From Brachypterus glaber (taxonomy: Eukaryota > Arthropoda > Insecta > Coleoptera > Kateretidae): 64,000 nt of DNA. The position numbers were made by a program, and so were the translations under genes. Numbering within the stretch: position 1 is the first letter of the stretch; each line of letters begins with the position of its first letter. The notes under the pieces were generated by a model. That model was not told where the DNA came from and did not search any database. It saw nothing but the letters and a program-made list of their open reading frames with translations. This document shows positions 8,946 to 19,490 of this stretch, piece by piece. Where the stretch lies: contig OY294048.1 of NCBI GenBank assembly GCA_958510825.1, positions 24,287,283-24,351,282 of the forward strand. The letters run 5' to 3'.

Positions 8946-9240
8946 GACTACGTTTTCTACCTAGATAAAGATGAAACTATAACTTGTTTATTAGGCGGAG
9001 TAGAAGCTAAAATACCAATAGATTCGGGGAGCAAAAGCAACCTTATCACGAAGGAACCTTGGGAATACATGACAGAAAGTTAAAGTCAGTGAACATGAAA
9101 AAAAGTCTTATAAAATCTTGATGGCCTATGATAGCAGCTACAGAAAAGTTCTAAATAAAAAATTGTCTAAAATATTCAAAATCAGTAACTATATTATTAC
9201 AAGGAAAATATATTTATAACAATCTCGTTTTGTTATAAAT
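8946..9240 (+). pseudogene. Retrotransposon aspartic protease remnant
   Basis: Translation from 8946 reads 'DYVFYLDKDETITCLLGG' and then 'AKIPIDSGSKSNLITKEPWEYM' in one frame before a TAA near 9080. DSG-S with 'NLIT' and the following W is the active-site region of a gypsy-type pepsin-like protease. After the stop a second frame carries on with relics such as 'SVNMKKSLIKS'. No reverse transcriptase follows, so it is an isolated decayed fragment. Confidence 0.5.
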
Positions 9241-9539
9241 GCATACTTTTAAACGTAACTGTGACTTTGTACCTGAGTCGAAACAAACTAAATATCTAGA
9301 CAAAGTGATTATAAAATCATTTACTTTATCGATATAAACTAGCCATTAGTCATAAGTTAGTCATAAGTAGTCATAAGTAGTCTTAGGTAGTTATAAGTAG
9401 TCGTAAGTAATTGTAATTTAAAACAAGTTAAATATTCTAGGCTACTGCTAGTATTGTGTGCAAAAAAAAATCTAAAAAAACAAAGGAGAGATGTAGTGTA
9501 TTATCATCAACATCGACGAGGGTAAAAGGGTGGGTGGGG
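9241..9539. other. Non-coding, with a 10-bp minisatellite at 9345-9413
   Basis: Contains about seven copies of a (TAGTCATAAG)-like unit at 9345-9413. A 33-bp string (CTACAGAAAAGTTCTAAATA and following) present at 9140-9170 recurs at 9850-9880, a direct repeat that suggests a local duplication or an insertion between the copies. Nothing else seen. Confidence 0.45.
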
Positions 9540-9600
9540 GTGACATCTTTGCAATGGAACTTCGTATAATTACGATCGAAAAAATCATAAAAAATGTCAC
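9540..9600. mobile_element. Internally deleted MITE copy
   Basis: Starts GTGACATCTTTGCAATGG, as the MITE at 9885 does, and ends AATGTCAC. The first 40 bp match the left half of that copy; the right half is lost apart from the terminal bases. Confidence 0.5.
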
Positions 9601-9884
9601 CAATAATTTACTATATACGTATATTAATATTCCATTAGTTCAAAAGTCCAAACCCAAACAATAGACGAAAATAAAATCTCTTAGGTCTTGTCAAATATAT
9701 AGGCAAATGGATGCCAAACCAAGCAACATTAACAGAAACGTTTTCACATATATTAGGAATAAGATTAAAGAAAAGAAATCGTGTCCACTTTGGGATGTTA
9801 TGTTAAAAAAAAAACGCGAAATGGAAATGGGAAGTATGTGATAGATCAACTACAGAAAAGTTCTAAATAAAAAATTGTCTACAT

Positions 9885-9987
9885 GTGACATCTTTGCAAT
9901 GGAACTTCGTATAATTACGATCGAACTTCACTTAAGGTAAGTTCGTTTGATCGAATAATTATACTATTTTCATTGCAAAGATGTCAC
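9885..9987. mobile_element. 103-bp palindromic MITE
   Basis: Left end GTGACATCTTTGCAATGGAA and right end TTTTCATTGCAAAGATGTCAC are inverted repeats, and similarity continues through the centre (TATAATTACGATCGAACTT against its complement). The whole unit can fold into a hairpin. A shorter relative lies at 9540. No coding capacity and no transposase nearby, so the family is unknown. Confidence 0.65.
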
Positions 9988-10127
9988 CAAATAATAAATA
10001 CTAGTTGTTCAAAGAAATGTCGATGTTGTGTAATACTGACTAATATATTACACACCTACATATACCTACATATATGCACCTATAAACCCATACACACACA
10101 TATAGACCACAATACTGATAGCCTTTA

Positions 10128-12829
10128 TTTACCCTATTTTAAGTTATGTTCATTATTTTATAGAAAAGATCATATAAGAGGTGGGTCTGCTATTTTTGTT
10201 CACTCGGATTATGTAGTGTTTGATTTATCTTATATTAATGAATTATCTGTTGAAATGCATATTGAAATATCTGGCACTTGCGTTCTTCTTGGTTCTAAAA
10301 AAGTATGCATTATTTGTATTTATAGACCATGTGATGGTAATGTTAAATTGTTTTTTGATGTATTAAGTTGTGTTTTGTATCTTGCTTGTAATAGGTACTC
10401 CTCCACAGTACTATGCGGAGATTTTAACATTAATTTTAGTGATGAAACTGAAAATACTAAAGTATTGAGAGATATTTTGTTTTCTCACAACATGGAAATT
10501 ACTGCGGTTGGTGATACAAGGGTATATACAAACAAAAATGGTCACACTAGTAGAAGCAGTATTGACTACATGGTAGTTAGTTTGCCTCATAGTACTTACA
10601 GTTGCAATATTCTAAACCCTAATATAGCTGACCATTTCTGTCACTTACTTAGTATTACTAACTGTGACACTAATTCAGTTAAGAGTGTGGATTCTGTGGT
10701 TGAGGGGCGGATGTTAAAATCTGGTAACATTGAGGAATTCAGAACTCATTTGAAGAGAATCGTTTGGGATGAGTTATTTTCACTATAATAACTATTAACG
10801 AAGGTTTTAACTGGTTTGTAGAAACTGTAGGTTGGTGTTTTGATGTTTCCTGTCCTAAAGATTTCAAACGTATAAAAGTTATTAAGTATGATAAGGGTTG
10901 GTTAAGTGCAGAACTTATAGAGGAAGGTAATCAGTTAAAATTTAAATTTGAACTTTTAAAGAGCAATTTAATATCCTCTCATGACTACAAAAGTGCAAAA
11001 AATATTTATAGGATAAAAATACGTAACGCAAAAAAGCCTACAACTCACAAAAAATAATAAATAGCACAAACAAAACCAAAACGACATGGAATTTGATAAA
11101 TAAAAAACTTGGTCGAAATAAAGTCAAAAGCCATATTCTAAAAATTGAAAACGATTCCGAAGTTTTTGAAAATGAAAATGATATTGCTAACTTGTTTGGA
11201 TCACACTTTTCTAGTATTGCTGATGCTACTATCTCAAATCACTTCGGACAGAACATATCATTACCATGTACTTCTTTAGAATATTCTCCTAATATTGCAT
11301 TTCGGTCTGATCCAATAAGAGAATCTGAAGTATTAGATGTGTTAAGCTCATTTAAAAACAAATCATCATGCGGATCCGATGAACTATCGACTTTTACAAT
11401 CCTTAAGATTATAGATTTAGTTATTAAACCATTTACGTACCTAGTAAATCAGTCTCTCATACAAGGTCAATTTCCAACAATATATAAGACAGCTTTAGTA
11501 ATGCCTTTGCATAAAAAGGGAAATAAATTAAACATCGACAATTACAGGCAGATTTCCTTACTTAATACTTTCTCAAAAGTAATGGAAAAAATAGTTTTTA
11601 AGTCTATTATAGAATACGTTGAACAAAATAAATTGTTATCTGTGTATCAACATGGATTTAGAAATGGAAGGTCCACAGAAACTGCATCCTGCCAGTTACT
11701 TAATTTTGCTTATTCTGAACTCGATTTAAATAAATTTGTTGTATGTTTTCAATTCGACCTTATCAAAGCTTTTGATACCGTACGACCAGATTTCCTGAAA
11801 GTAAAAGTTGATAATTTTAAAATTCCGGATAATATTTCTAGGTGGTTATATACCTATATGAAAAACCGAATGCTTATTATTAATTTAAATCGTAAGTTTA
11901 AATCCAAAAAGTTTTTTTCAAAGTTGGGTGTACCTCAGGGTTCTGTTTTAGGCCCACTATTGTTTTTAATCTACATTAATGACTTACCAAAACATATTAC
12001 ACGTGCCTTAACAATAATGTTCGCAGATGATACCACCATTTTGATATCCTCTCTTTACACTAATGAACTTTACACTCTTATAATGAATTTAATAAACGAT
12101 TTTAATGCTTGGTGCCAGAGGAATAGATTGGTTTTAAACAAGTCAAAAACACTAGCAATTAATTTTTATATCAGAAAAAAATTACCAGACAATTTTGTTA
12201 TTCCAGATGTCACATTTAGTTCTTCCATTAAATTTTTAGGTACCCTTTTTGATGCTAGTTTATCATGGAATTTGCACATTGATTCTATCTGTAAGAAATT
12301 AAGTAGTGCATACTTTGGAATATTAAAAATGAAAGGTGATCTAAATGAGTCAGGTATTTTAAGTATGTATTATTCTCTTGCTTACACGCATATATCTTAC
12401 AATATTATATGTTGGGGTTGCAGTTCATATATAAATAGGATTTTTATAGCACAAAAACGCCTTATTCGCCTTATATTTAATATGGGATTTAGGGACTCAT
12501 GTAGGCAGATATTTAAAGAAAAACAAATTTTAACGGTCTCTTGCATTTATATCCTGCGCTGTATCCTGTTTGTTAAAAATAATATGGATCAATTTATTTC
12601 TAATTCGGATACTCATTCATACAATACTACTCGCAGATATGACTTACAAATCCCGCGTCACTCAAAGGCTTTTTATAAAAATTCTCCACTATATTGTTGT
12701 ACCGTATTTTATAACAAATTACCCTCTTCCATTAAAAAAATTGTTAACTATAATAGATTTAAACAAGAAGTTAAAAAATATCTAATTGAAGGAGGATTTT
12801 ATTCTGTAAATGAGTACTTAAATTATTAA
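10128..12829 (+). pseudogene. LINE ORF2 (endonuclease plus RT), frameshifted
   Basis: The endonuclease runs from about 10128 to 10788: 'RKDHIRGGSAIFVHSDY', 'TVLCGDFNINFSDE' and 'IADHFCHLL' are APE-type motifs. Its N-terminus is missing, so the copy is 5'-truncated. At least two frameshifts and several stops separate it from the RT frame at 11093-12829. The RT has 'LVMPLHKKGNKLNIDNYR', 'FQFDLIKAFDTV', 'GVPQGSVLGPLLF' and the catalytic 'MFADDTTIL', followed by a thumb region. The RT block alone is intact for 578 codons. It belongs to the Jockey/CR1 group by motif pattern, but the clade is unsure. A 3' UTR (12830-13024) and a hexanucleotide tail follow. Confidence 0.8.
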
Positions 12830-13024
12830 AATTTTAATATGCTTTTAAATGTAACATTTGTAACATGTAATTCTTTTTATACAATTGTGATAAGTTTTAT
12901 ATTTGTAGTACATATAAGTATAACGTTGTGTATGTGTATGTTAGTCTAAAATAATATTTGTATTTTTTAAATATCTATATGTTGACTTACCAAATGTACT
13001 TTATGTATCAAATTGGTCAATAAA

Positions 13025-13482
13025 TACTATTACTATTACTATTACTATTACTATTACTATTACTATTACTATTACTATTACTATTACTATTACTATTACT
13101 ATTACTATTACTATTACTATTACTATTACTATTACTATTACTATTACTATTACTATTACTATTACTATTACTATTACTATTACTATTACTATTACTATTA
13201 CTATTACTATTACTATTACTATTACTATTACTATTACTATTACTATTACTATTACTATTACTATTACTATTACTATTACTATTACTATTACTATTACTAT
13301 TACTATTACTATTACTATTACTATTACTATTACTATTACTATTACTATTACTATTACTATTACTATTACTATTACTATTACTATTACTATTACTATTACT
13401 ATTACTATTACTATTACTATTACTATTACTATTACTATTACTATTACTATTACTATTACTATTACTATTACTATTACTATTA
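13025..13482. repeat. (TACTAT)n microsatellite, about 76 perfect copies, 3' tail of LINE
   Basis: 458 bp of perfect hexanucleotide with no interruption. It directly follows the LINE 3' UTR ('...CAATAAA'), so it probably grew from the element's short tail. The long ORFs across it on both strands (poly-Tyr; alternating Ile-Val; alternating Ser-Asn) are artefacts of the repeat. Confidence 0.95.
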
Positions 13483-13959
13483 TAGCTTTTTTTGTGCAAA
13501 CAATACAAGCAGGTGAGGAAAAGATCCTCCCAAACACAACGGTTTTCTTATAAAATGAAAAGACGTTTATTAAAATAAAAATAAATACTTACAAAAGTAA
13601 GATATTCCAAGAATATTTTAAAATTTTTTATTTATGTTAAAATGTTTTTCTCAATAGAGCCTAAAGGTCTATTATATTATTTGGCAAAAGTAGACTCCCT
13701 GGTCCATACAGCCGTTTTACATATTAATCCAGTCGTTTTACATATTCATCCAGCCGTTTTACATATTTCATAAATTGATATGCATTTCCTAAAAGCGGCA
13801 GATGTTGAAGCATGTCTAATGAAATTTTGCTTATACATTAAATTTTGTAAAACCAAAATATTACCTGTTTGTGGGTTCAAAAAATATAATATTAAAATTA
13901 GGACAATAATACCAACCTAAGGCAAAAGTGTTGTCGTATTGCCGTAGCGTAGACGTATA
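13483..13959. other. Non-coding, with a 21-bp x3 tandem repeat at 13707-13771
   Basis: The unit CCAGCCGTTTTACATATTCAT occurs three times with small changes at about 13707-13771. No gene recognised. The region could be the lost recombinase end of the DIRS relic, but no tyrosine-recombinase motif is visible. Confidence 0.5.
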
Positions 13960-15243
13960 CACTTAAGCAGTTAAAGTTGATATCGTATCCTTGAGAATAT
14001 TCTTAGCTAACGCTAAGCCTGAGCCTCGACCAGGGTAAAGTTGCTTGCTAGAGGGTATTTACTAAAAAAATTGGATAAAAGTGGGTCAAGTGCAGGAGTA
14101 AATTTTACAATTCTCCCAACAACCAGTTACTTAAAAACTGGAAACCAAGCTCGAGAAGGCCACCAAGGCACGACAAAAATAACCTTAACCTTGTCATTAA
14201 TTATTTTTTGAATCTTACGAATTATGAAGGTAAACGGGGGAAAGCATTAAAATAGAAATCCCTCTATTTAATAGTCACTGCGCATGACCCGGGTTTCCTA
14301 TACCAGGAAATGTATATTCCGTATTTGTTATTAATGCAAGAATCAAAAAGATCGATTTGAGGGGTTTCAAATAGGTCGACCAACTCACAAAAGGCTTTTT
14401 GAGATAGTGACCATTTCGTTTTTGCTTAAACTCCCGGTCCTTTCTTTGCGCCACTGTCCGAACTTTCTTAACAACAAAGATAAACCAGGAAATTGAATGC
14501 TTCCTACTCTGTTGATATATGATATAGTAGTGGTGTTATCGCAACGAATTAAAATGTTACCATTGTTAAAAACCTTACAAAAGCATTTAATTATATTAAA
14601 ATAGTTAGTAACTCTATGATTGATATGTAGCTGTTTTTGGGAAGCAAAAACCAAAAACCATGTGTCTGATTTAACATATTTTGGAAGTTGCTTATAGCGT
14701 CAAAATTCATGTTATGTTTCTGCAATACCAAAAAATCTTCTCTTTACAAATATTTTTTATAAAGAAAACCGTACTTTACCGCCGGACAGACAGTTACAGA
14801 ACATATAAAATGAGCAATATTCCCAATCTTACATTATTTTTTATTTATAAAATTTGTAGCCAACTTAACAAAGTTTTGCTTCTTTTCCAAAGGAAGATCA
14901 ATTCTTAAGTTGCTAATGTCCAAATTAAATCCTATAATTTTTTCATTGTGCTTTTCTCCTTATTAGTAATAAAGCCAAAGGATATTAAAAAATCTGTAAC
15001 TTTTCTAGTGTTAACTAAGCATACTTGGTACGATTCACCAAAAATTATAAAATCATGAAGGTATTTAACAATAAAAATGTTAAAAACTCGTAAAAAGGCG
15101 ATAACTGTTATTTAGAAGTTTGGTAAAGTAATGAAGAGCAGAGCTAGGCCCAAAACCAAGGCAGAGAAATTAATATAGTTGGTAGATTTTCCATTTTAAA
15201 ACAGGAAGAGGTTACAAAACTATTTAGAGCTTTTAAATTTAAT
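13960..15243 (-). pseudogene. DIRS-like retrotransposon RT-RNase H relic
   Basis: On the minus strand, broken frames carry successive DIRS motifs. 'LKALNSFVTSSCFKMEN' lies near 15230. 'KYLHDFIIFGESYQVCLVNT' near 15060 stands where an active copy has YLDD, so one catalytic Asp is now His; 'FLISFGFITNKEKS' follows. 'ILIRCDNTTTISYINRVGS' near 14550 is the RNase H block with the family's DNTT-ISYINR signature. 'PQIDLFDS' and 'NAFPRL' lie near 14330-14200. Many stops. The errantivirus LTR begins four bases beyond its right end, inside the DIRS RT, so the DIRS copy is older. Confidence 0.7.
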
Positions 15244-15247
15244 ATCT

Positions 15248-15574
15248 TGTTGGCACCCCCAATACATTGCCCCTTATTATAAATATATTTTTGCTGACTT
15301 AGTCATATTATGATGACTCATCATTTTTCCAATTTACTATAAATAGACGACGGGTGCCTACGCCGCAGGATTAATAATTTTGCATTCAACATGTCGCTAT
15401 TGTAAAGTTAGTTCAGTAATAAAATATAAAAGTTAATGAGGTGTCTTAATTCAAAGTGATTGGTAAAATTGGAAGTGACTTCAAAATATTAAAGTTTTGG
15501 AACAACTATAAAGTTACCCTGGTGTCAGAAACTGTCTTTTTAAAAATTCACCTTGTATATCGAGGTATACAACA
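15248..15574 (+). repeat. Errantivirus 5' LTR
   Basis: Starts TGTTGGC, ends ATACAACA. TATA box TATAAATA at 15338-15345 and AATAAA near 15418. The 3' copy is similar but has lost about 8 bp around the TATA box and carries small indels, so the provirus is not recent. Confidence 0.9.
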
Positions 15575-15582
15575 TCAATTTT

Positions 15583-15600
15583 TGGTGTCAGAAGTGGGAT
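15583..15600 (+). promoter_or_regulatory. Primer-binding site, tRNA-Leu type
   Basis: TGGTGTCAGAAGTGGGAT, eight bases after the LTR, is complementary to the 3' end of leucine tRNAs of the ...CCCACTTCTGACACCA type. Confidence 0.75.
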
Positions 15601-16129
15601 CCTCCAGAGGTTCATCTGTAGTCAGCGCAAATAACCTGGATAATCCTGAGGTTTCATAAACTGATAACTGTGAGATAACTCTTAGTGGGACAATCCTAAG
15701 GACTTTGTCTGAACAGAAGAAGTAACCGTGTGTTTCTACTCTTAGTTGGAGTGACACATCTTACCAAAGCCGAAGCCTAAAGCCTACCTGATAGTGGAAT
15801 CAAGACTAGTATTACAACTGGACGAGGTTAATCTAAGAATTAACTGACGACCTCATTGGAAACTACAGCTTGATCTACAATTGAATGTAAGTCAATTTTC
15901 AAGTTTGTCAATCATTATATATTGAGTTCAATTCCTATTTTCTAATTCCTAATTTATAAAATAAACATAGCATCATAACTGAACTAACTGTTAACTTAAA
16001 TTAAATTTGAACTCAATTTTCTAAGATACTTCAATATTCTAAGATACTTCAATATTAATTTAAAACTTAAAATAAATTTTAAACTCAAAATCAAGTTCAA
16101 TTTCAATTTTAAATTATATATAAATAAAA
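15601..16129 (+). other. Errantivirus leader (gag 5' UTR)
   Basis: Non-coding 530 bp between the primer-binding site and gag. Late part is very rich in A and T, with short repeated strings (TTCTAAGATACTTCAATATT twice near 16020). It presumably contains the packaging signal, but none can be recognised by eye. Confidence 0.5.
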
Positions 16130-17183
16130 ATGTCGAAAGAAAATATTCTCACTAGTTCTATGCAAAATCCAGAATTTACTAATGACTCTTCAAGTGAAAA
16201 ATCGCATAATGACAATAATAATATTAAAGAAAATGAATTACCATTGACTGCATTATTTAAATTTATCAAGCCATTCACAGGAGATAGATTAGAACTTAAT
16301 ACCTTCATACAAAATACAAATAGTGCTTTTTCTTTAGCTCAACCAAATCAAATTGACAGTTTGTTTTTGTATGTGGTTTCTCAAATAAGCAATAATGTAG
16401 TCAATGAGATTGAGATGTCAGAAATTGATTCATGGTATACTTTAAAAACAAAACTAAAACAATATTATGGTCATTCAAAACATTTAGTACAAGCACATGA
16501 GGAGCTTGAAACAATAAAACAATACCAAAATGAATCAATGACTGATTTCTTTAAAAGATTAGAAAAAGTTAAAAACGAATGTATACAAGCAGAGGTCAAT
16601 AGTAGCGAATTACCAGAAGACTTGCCAGGTTTAAAAAGAGCAATACATCGAACAGCTTTACGTAGATTTATTATACACTCTAAGCCTGAGATAAGTCAAA
16701 TGCTGCGTACTCGTGAATTACACACTCTGAATGATGCCTATAATTAGCCCTACAGGAAGAAAAAATTATTAATTATACTAAATATAAATTAAATACTAAT
16801 TCAAATACAAATACTAATTTATATTGTAAGAATTGTAAAACGCATACTCATTCTACAAGAAATTGTAGAAAAACCCGTGGTCCCTATATACCACCTCCTA
16901 CCACTACAAATAATTATCAAACTCCTTATCAATCTTCTTATAACTCAAAATTTTGTAATTATTGTAAAAACAAAGGTCATTTAATTAGTGAATGTAGGAA
17001 AAGAATGTACAACGAAAATCAAAAAACGAGTTATTCCCGAAATCCAAGAATAAATCACATGACTAACTCAAATAAAAACGATTTAAACGTGAAAGGTCCA
17101 ACTGTGACAGATGTCCCACAGCTGCACCAAGCTCAAGCGGCATCAAGGGAAGTTTCTTTATACCCAACCAAATTGAAAGTATA
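16130..17183 (+). pseudogene. gag: Errantivirus Gag, frameshifted
   Basis: The ATG at 16130 opens 205 codons with the gypsy Gag capsid pattern ('FIKPFTGDRLELNTFIQNT', 'FFKRLEKVKNECIQAE'). A one-base loss near 16742 causes a TAG. The continuation in another frame runs to about 17181 and holds two zinc knuckles, 'CKNCKTHTHSTRNC' near 16830 and 'CNYCKNKGHLISEC' near 16955. Capsid plus nucleocapsid is the expected order. Gag coats the genomic RNA in the particle. The frameshift separates the two halves, so this copy would not make a full Gag. Confidence 0.82.
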
Positions 17184-17186
17184 AAT

Positions 17187-17600
17187 ATGAATAATGAAAA
17201 TCTAAATTTACACACGATAACTTTTGCTATGTCGAATACACATAATAATAAAATAACTTTTCTTATTGATACGGGGTCAACAACTACAATTGTAAAATCT
17301 ACATCAGTAACTCCAACGCCCCTATATAAAGACGAAGTAATAGAAATAAAAGGTATAGGTATTATTCAACCTATCTATTTATATGGTTCCGCTGATCTTA
17401 TTTTAAAAATAGACAATTTAACAATTTCTCATAAAGGTCATATAACACCCGGCACTGGAATTCAAGGTAATTTTGACGGTATATTGGGTAATGACTTTTT
17501 CAAGCAACAATGTTTTAATCGATTTTAATGAGTCAATAATAATAAACAATCGTAAAATAAAATTTAACGAAACTCAAAATTATATTCCAAATAAACAATA
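17187..17600 (+). pseudogene. pol: Errantivirus protease
   Basis: 'NKITFLIDTGSTTTIVK' near residues 23-39 is a retroviral aspartic-protease active site (DTG). 'GILGNDFF' near residues 100-107 is the usual second conserved block. The ORF from 17187 stops at 17528 after one lost base; the next frame continues for about 23 codons. The protease would cut Gag-Pol. It is in its normal place between gag and RT. Confidence 0.78.
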
Positions 17601-17761
17601 ACTTATAAATGAAAACAAAATGAAACTTCAATCCGATAAAATACTTAAAATACCTTCAAATTGTTTTATTATAACTGAAATAAATATTACTAATAATATT
17701 CAAACGGGTCTTATAAAAAAAACAAGAAATTATTCCAGGTATTTTTATTCCGAACATTCTA

Positions 17762-19362
17762 GTGAATAATGATAATCAAAAAGCAACTATTCCAATTTTA
17801 AATCTAAATAATAAAGAATACAATATTACATTACCGAATGTTACATTAGAAGACGTAAACATTTTAGAGCAAGTGAATCATATACAAACAAAAGCTCGTC
17901 ACGATAACTCTTCACATGCAAGTACTAGACAAAATAAATTAATTGAATTGCTTCGTATAAATCATTTAAATTTTCAAGAACAAAATGCTTTACTTAATTT
18001 ATGTTTAGAATTTTCCGACTTATTTCATTTAAAAGGTAAGCAATTAACAACCACTGATATAATTAAACATTCCATACATACTAAAAATGATGTAACAATT
18101 TCTTGTAAGACTTATCGCTATCCCAAAATTCATGAGGAAGAAGTAAATAGACAAATTAAAGAAATGTTAGAACAACATATAATTCGTAATTCAAAGTCAC
18201 CCTATTCAAGTAATTTATGGGTAGTTCCCAAGAAATTGGACTCTTCAGGTAAACGGAAATGGCGTTTAGTAATTGACTATAGAAAATTAAATTATATAAC
18301 TCTTGGTGACATTTATCCTCTTCCAAATATTGAAACAATTTTAGATCAGTTAGGAAATGCAAAATATTTCACGGTTTTGGATTTATCATCAGGTTTTCAT
18401 CAAATAGAAATGGAAGAAAAAGATAAAGCCAAGACTGCTTTCTCAACTCCCACTGTTCTTTATGAATTCAATCGTATGCCATTTGGATTAAAATCGAGCC
18501 CGAATACATTTGCTAGAATGATGACGCTTCTATTATCCAATTTAATCGGAAAATCTTGTTTTTGCTATTTAGATGATATAATAGTCTATGGTACAAATAT
18601 TGAAGATCAAATAAAAAATCTCAAATTAGTTTTTAATCGATTAAAGCAACATAACTTAAAGCTACAACCAGATAAATGTGAATTTTTACATAAAGAAATA
18701 TCATTTCTAGGTCATTTAATCTCAGACAAAGGAATAATAAAATCTAATCCCGAGAAAGTTGAAGCAATTACTAAAATACCTACTCCTAAAACTCAAAAGG
18801 AAATAAAAATATTTTTAGGTTTAGTAAATTATTATAGGAAATTTATTGAAAACTTTTCCACTATAGCTAAACCTTTAACTTCATTATTAAAGAAAGGTAG
18901 TAATTTTATTTGGTCAGATAAATGTGAACAATCATTTCAAAAATTAAAAACCATACTTACAAGCAAACCAATTTTACAATATCCGGACTTTAATAAAAGG
19001 TTTATCCTTACCACGGACTCCAGTATGGACGGAATATCCGGGATCCTTTCTCAAGTACAAATAGAAAATGACTTACCTATTGCGTATTTTTCAAAAACTT
19101 TAAATAAAGCTCAAAAATCCTACTCAACTACTGAAAAAGAACTTTATGCTATTGTCAAATCATGTAAACATTTCAGACCTTATCTTTTTCAAGTGCCTTT
19201 TGATATCGTTTGTGATCATCGCCCCTTAATTTGGTTAAATAATTGCAAAGATCGCTCCAGTAGATTATTACGTTGGAGATTAAAATTAATGGATTATTTC
19301 TATAATATATTGTATAAAAAAGATCGTGAAAATTCAAATTGTGACGCATTATCTCGCTTAGG
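17762..19362 (+). pseudogene. pol: Errantivirus RT-RNase H (first copy), cut by LINE insertion
   Basis: One open frame with all RT blocks: 'LWVVPKKLDSSGKRKWR', 'VIDYRKLN', 'FTVLDLSSGFHQIEM', 'RMPFGLKSSPNTFARMM' and the catalytic 'CYLDDIIVYG'. It is followed by the thumb and an RNase H domain ('FILTTDSSMDGISG', 'TEKELYAIV', 'DHRPLIWL') and ends at 'NCDALSRL', the normal end of RNase H. After about 19362 the frame enters LINE sequence and stops at 19498. The catalytic residues are intact. The last 380 bp are present again after the LINE at 25084-25447. Confidence 0.88.
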
Positions 19363-19490
19363 ACATATTGTGATGGTTATTAGGGTGGAGGGTAGCTATC
19401 TACACGCACTTAGGCCACTTAGCTGGGCCCATTGTACTACCTCCGTTTGGGCGCAGCAATTTAGCCTCTCAGCCATCCAATTCTTTGAAT

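Noticed and set aside
13001..13537. Long ORFs of poly-Tyr, alternating Ile-Val and Ser-Asn on both strands
   Set aside because: All are translations of the (TACTAT)n microsatellite; a hexamer without stops is open in several frames by necessity.
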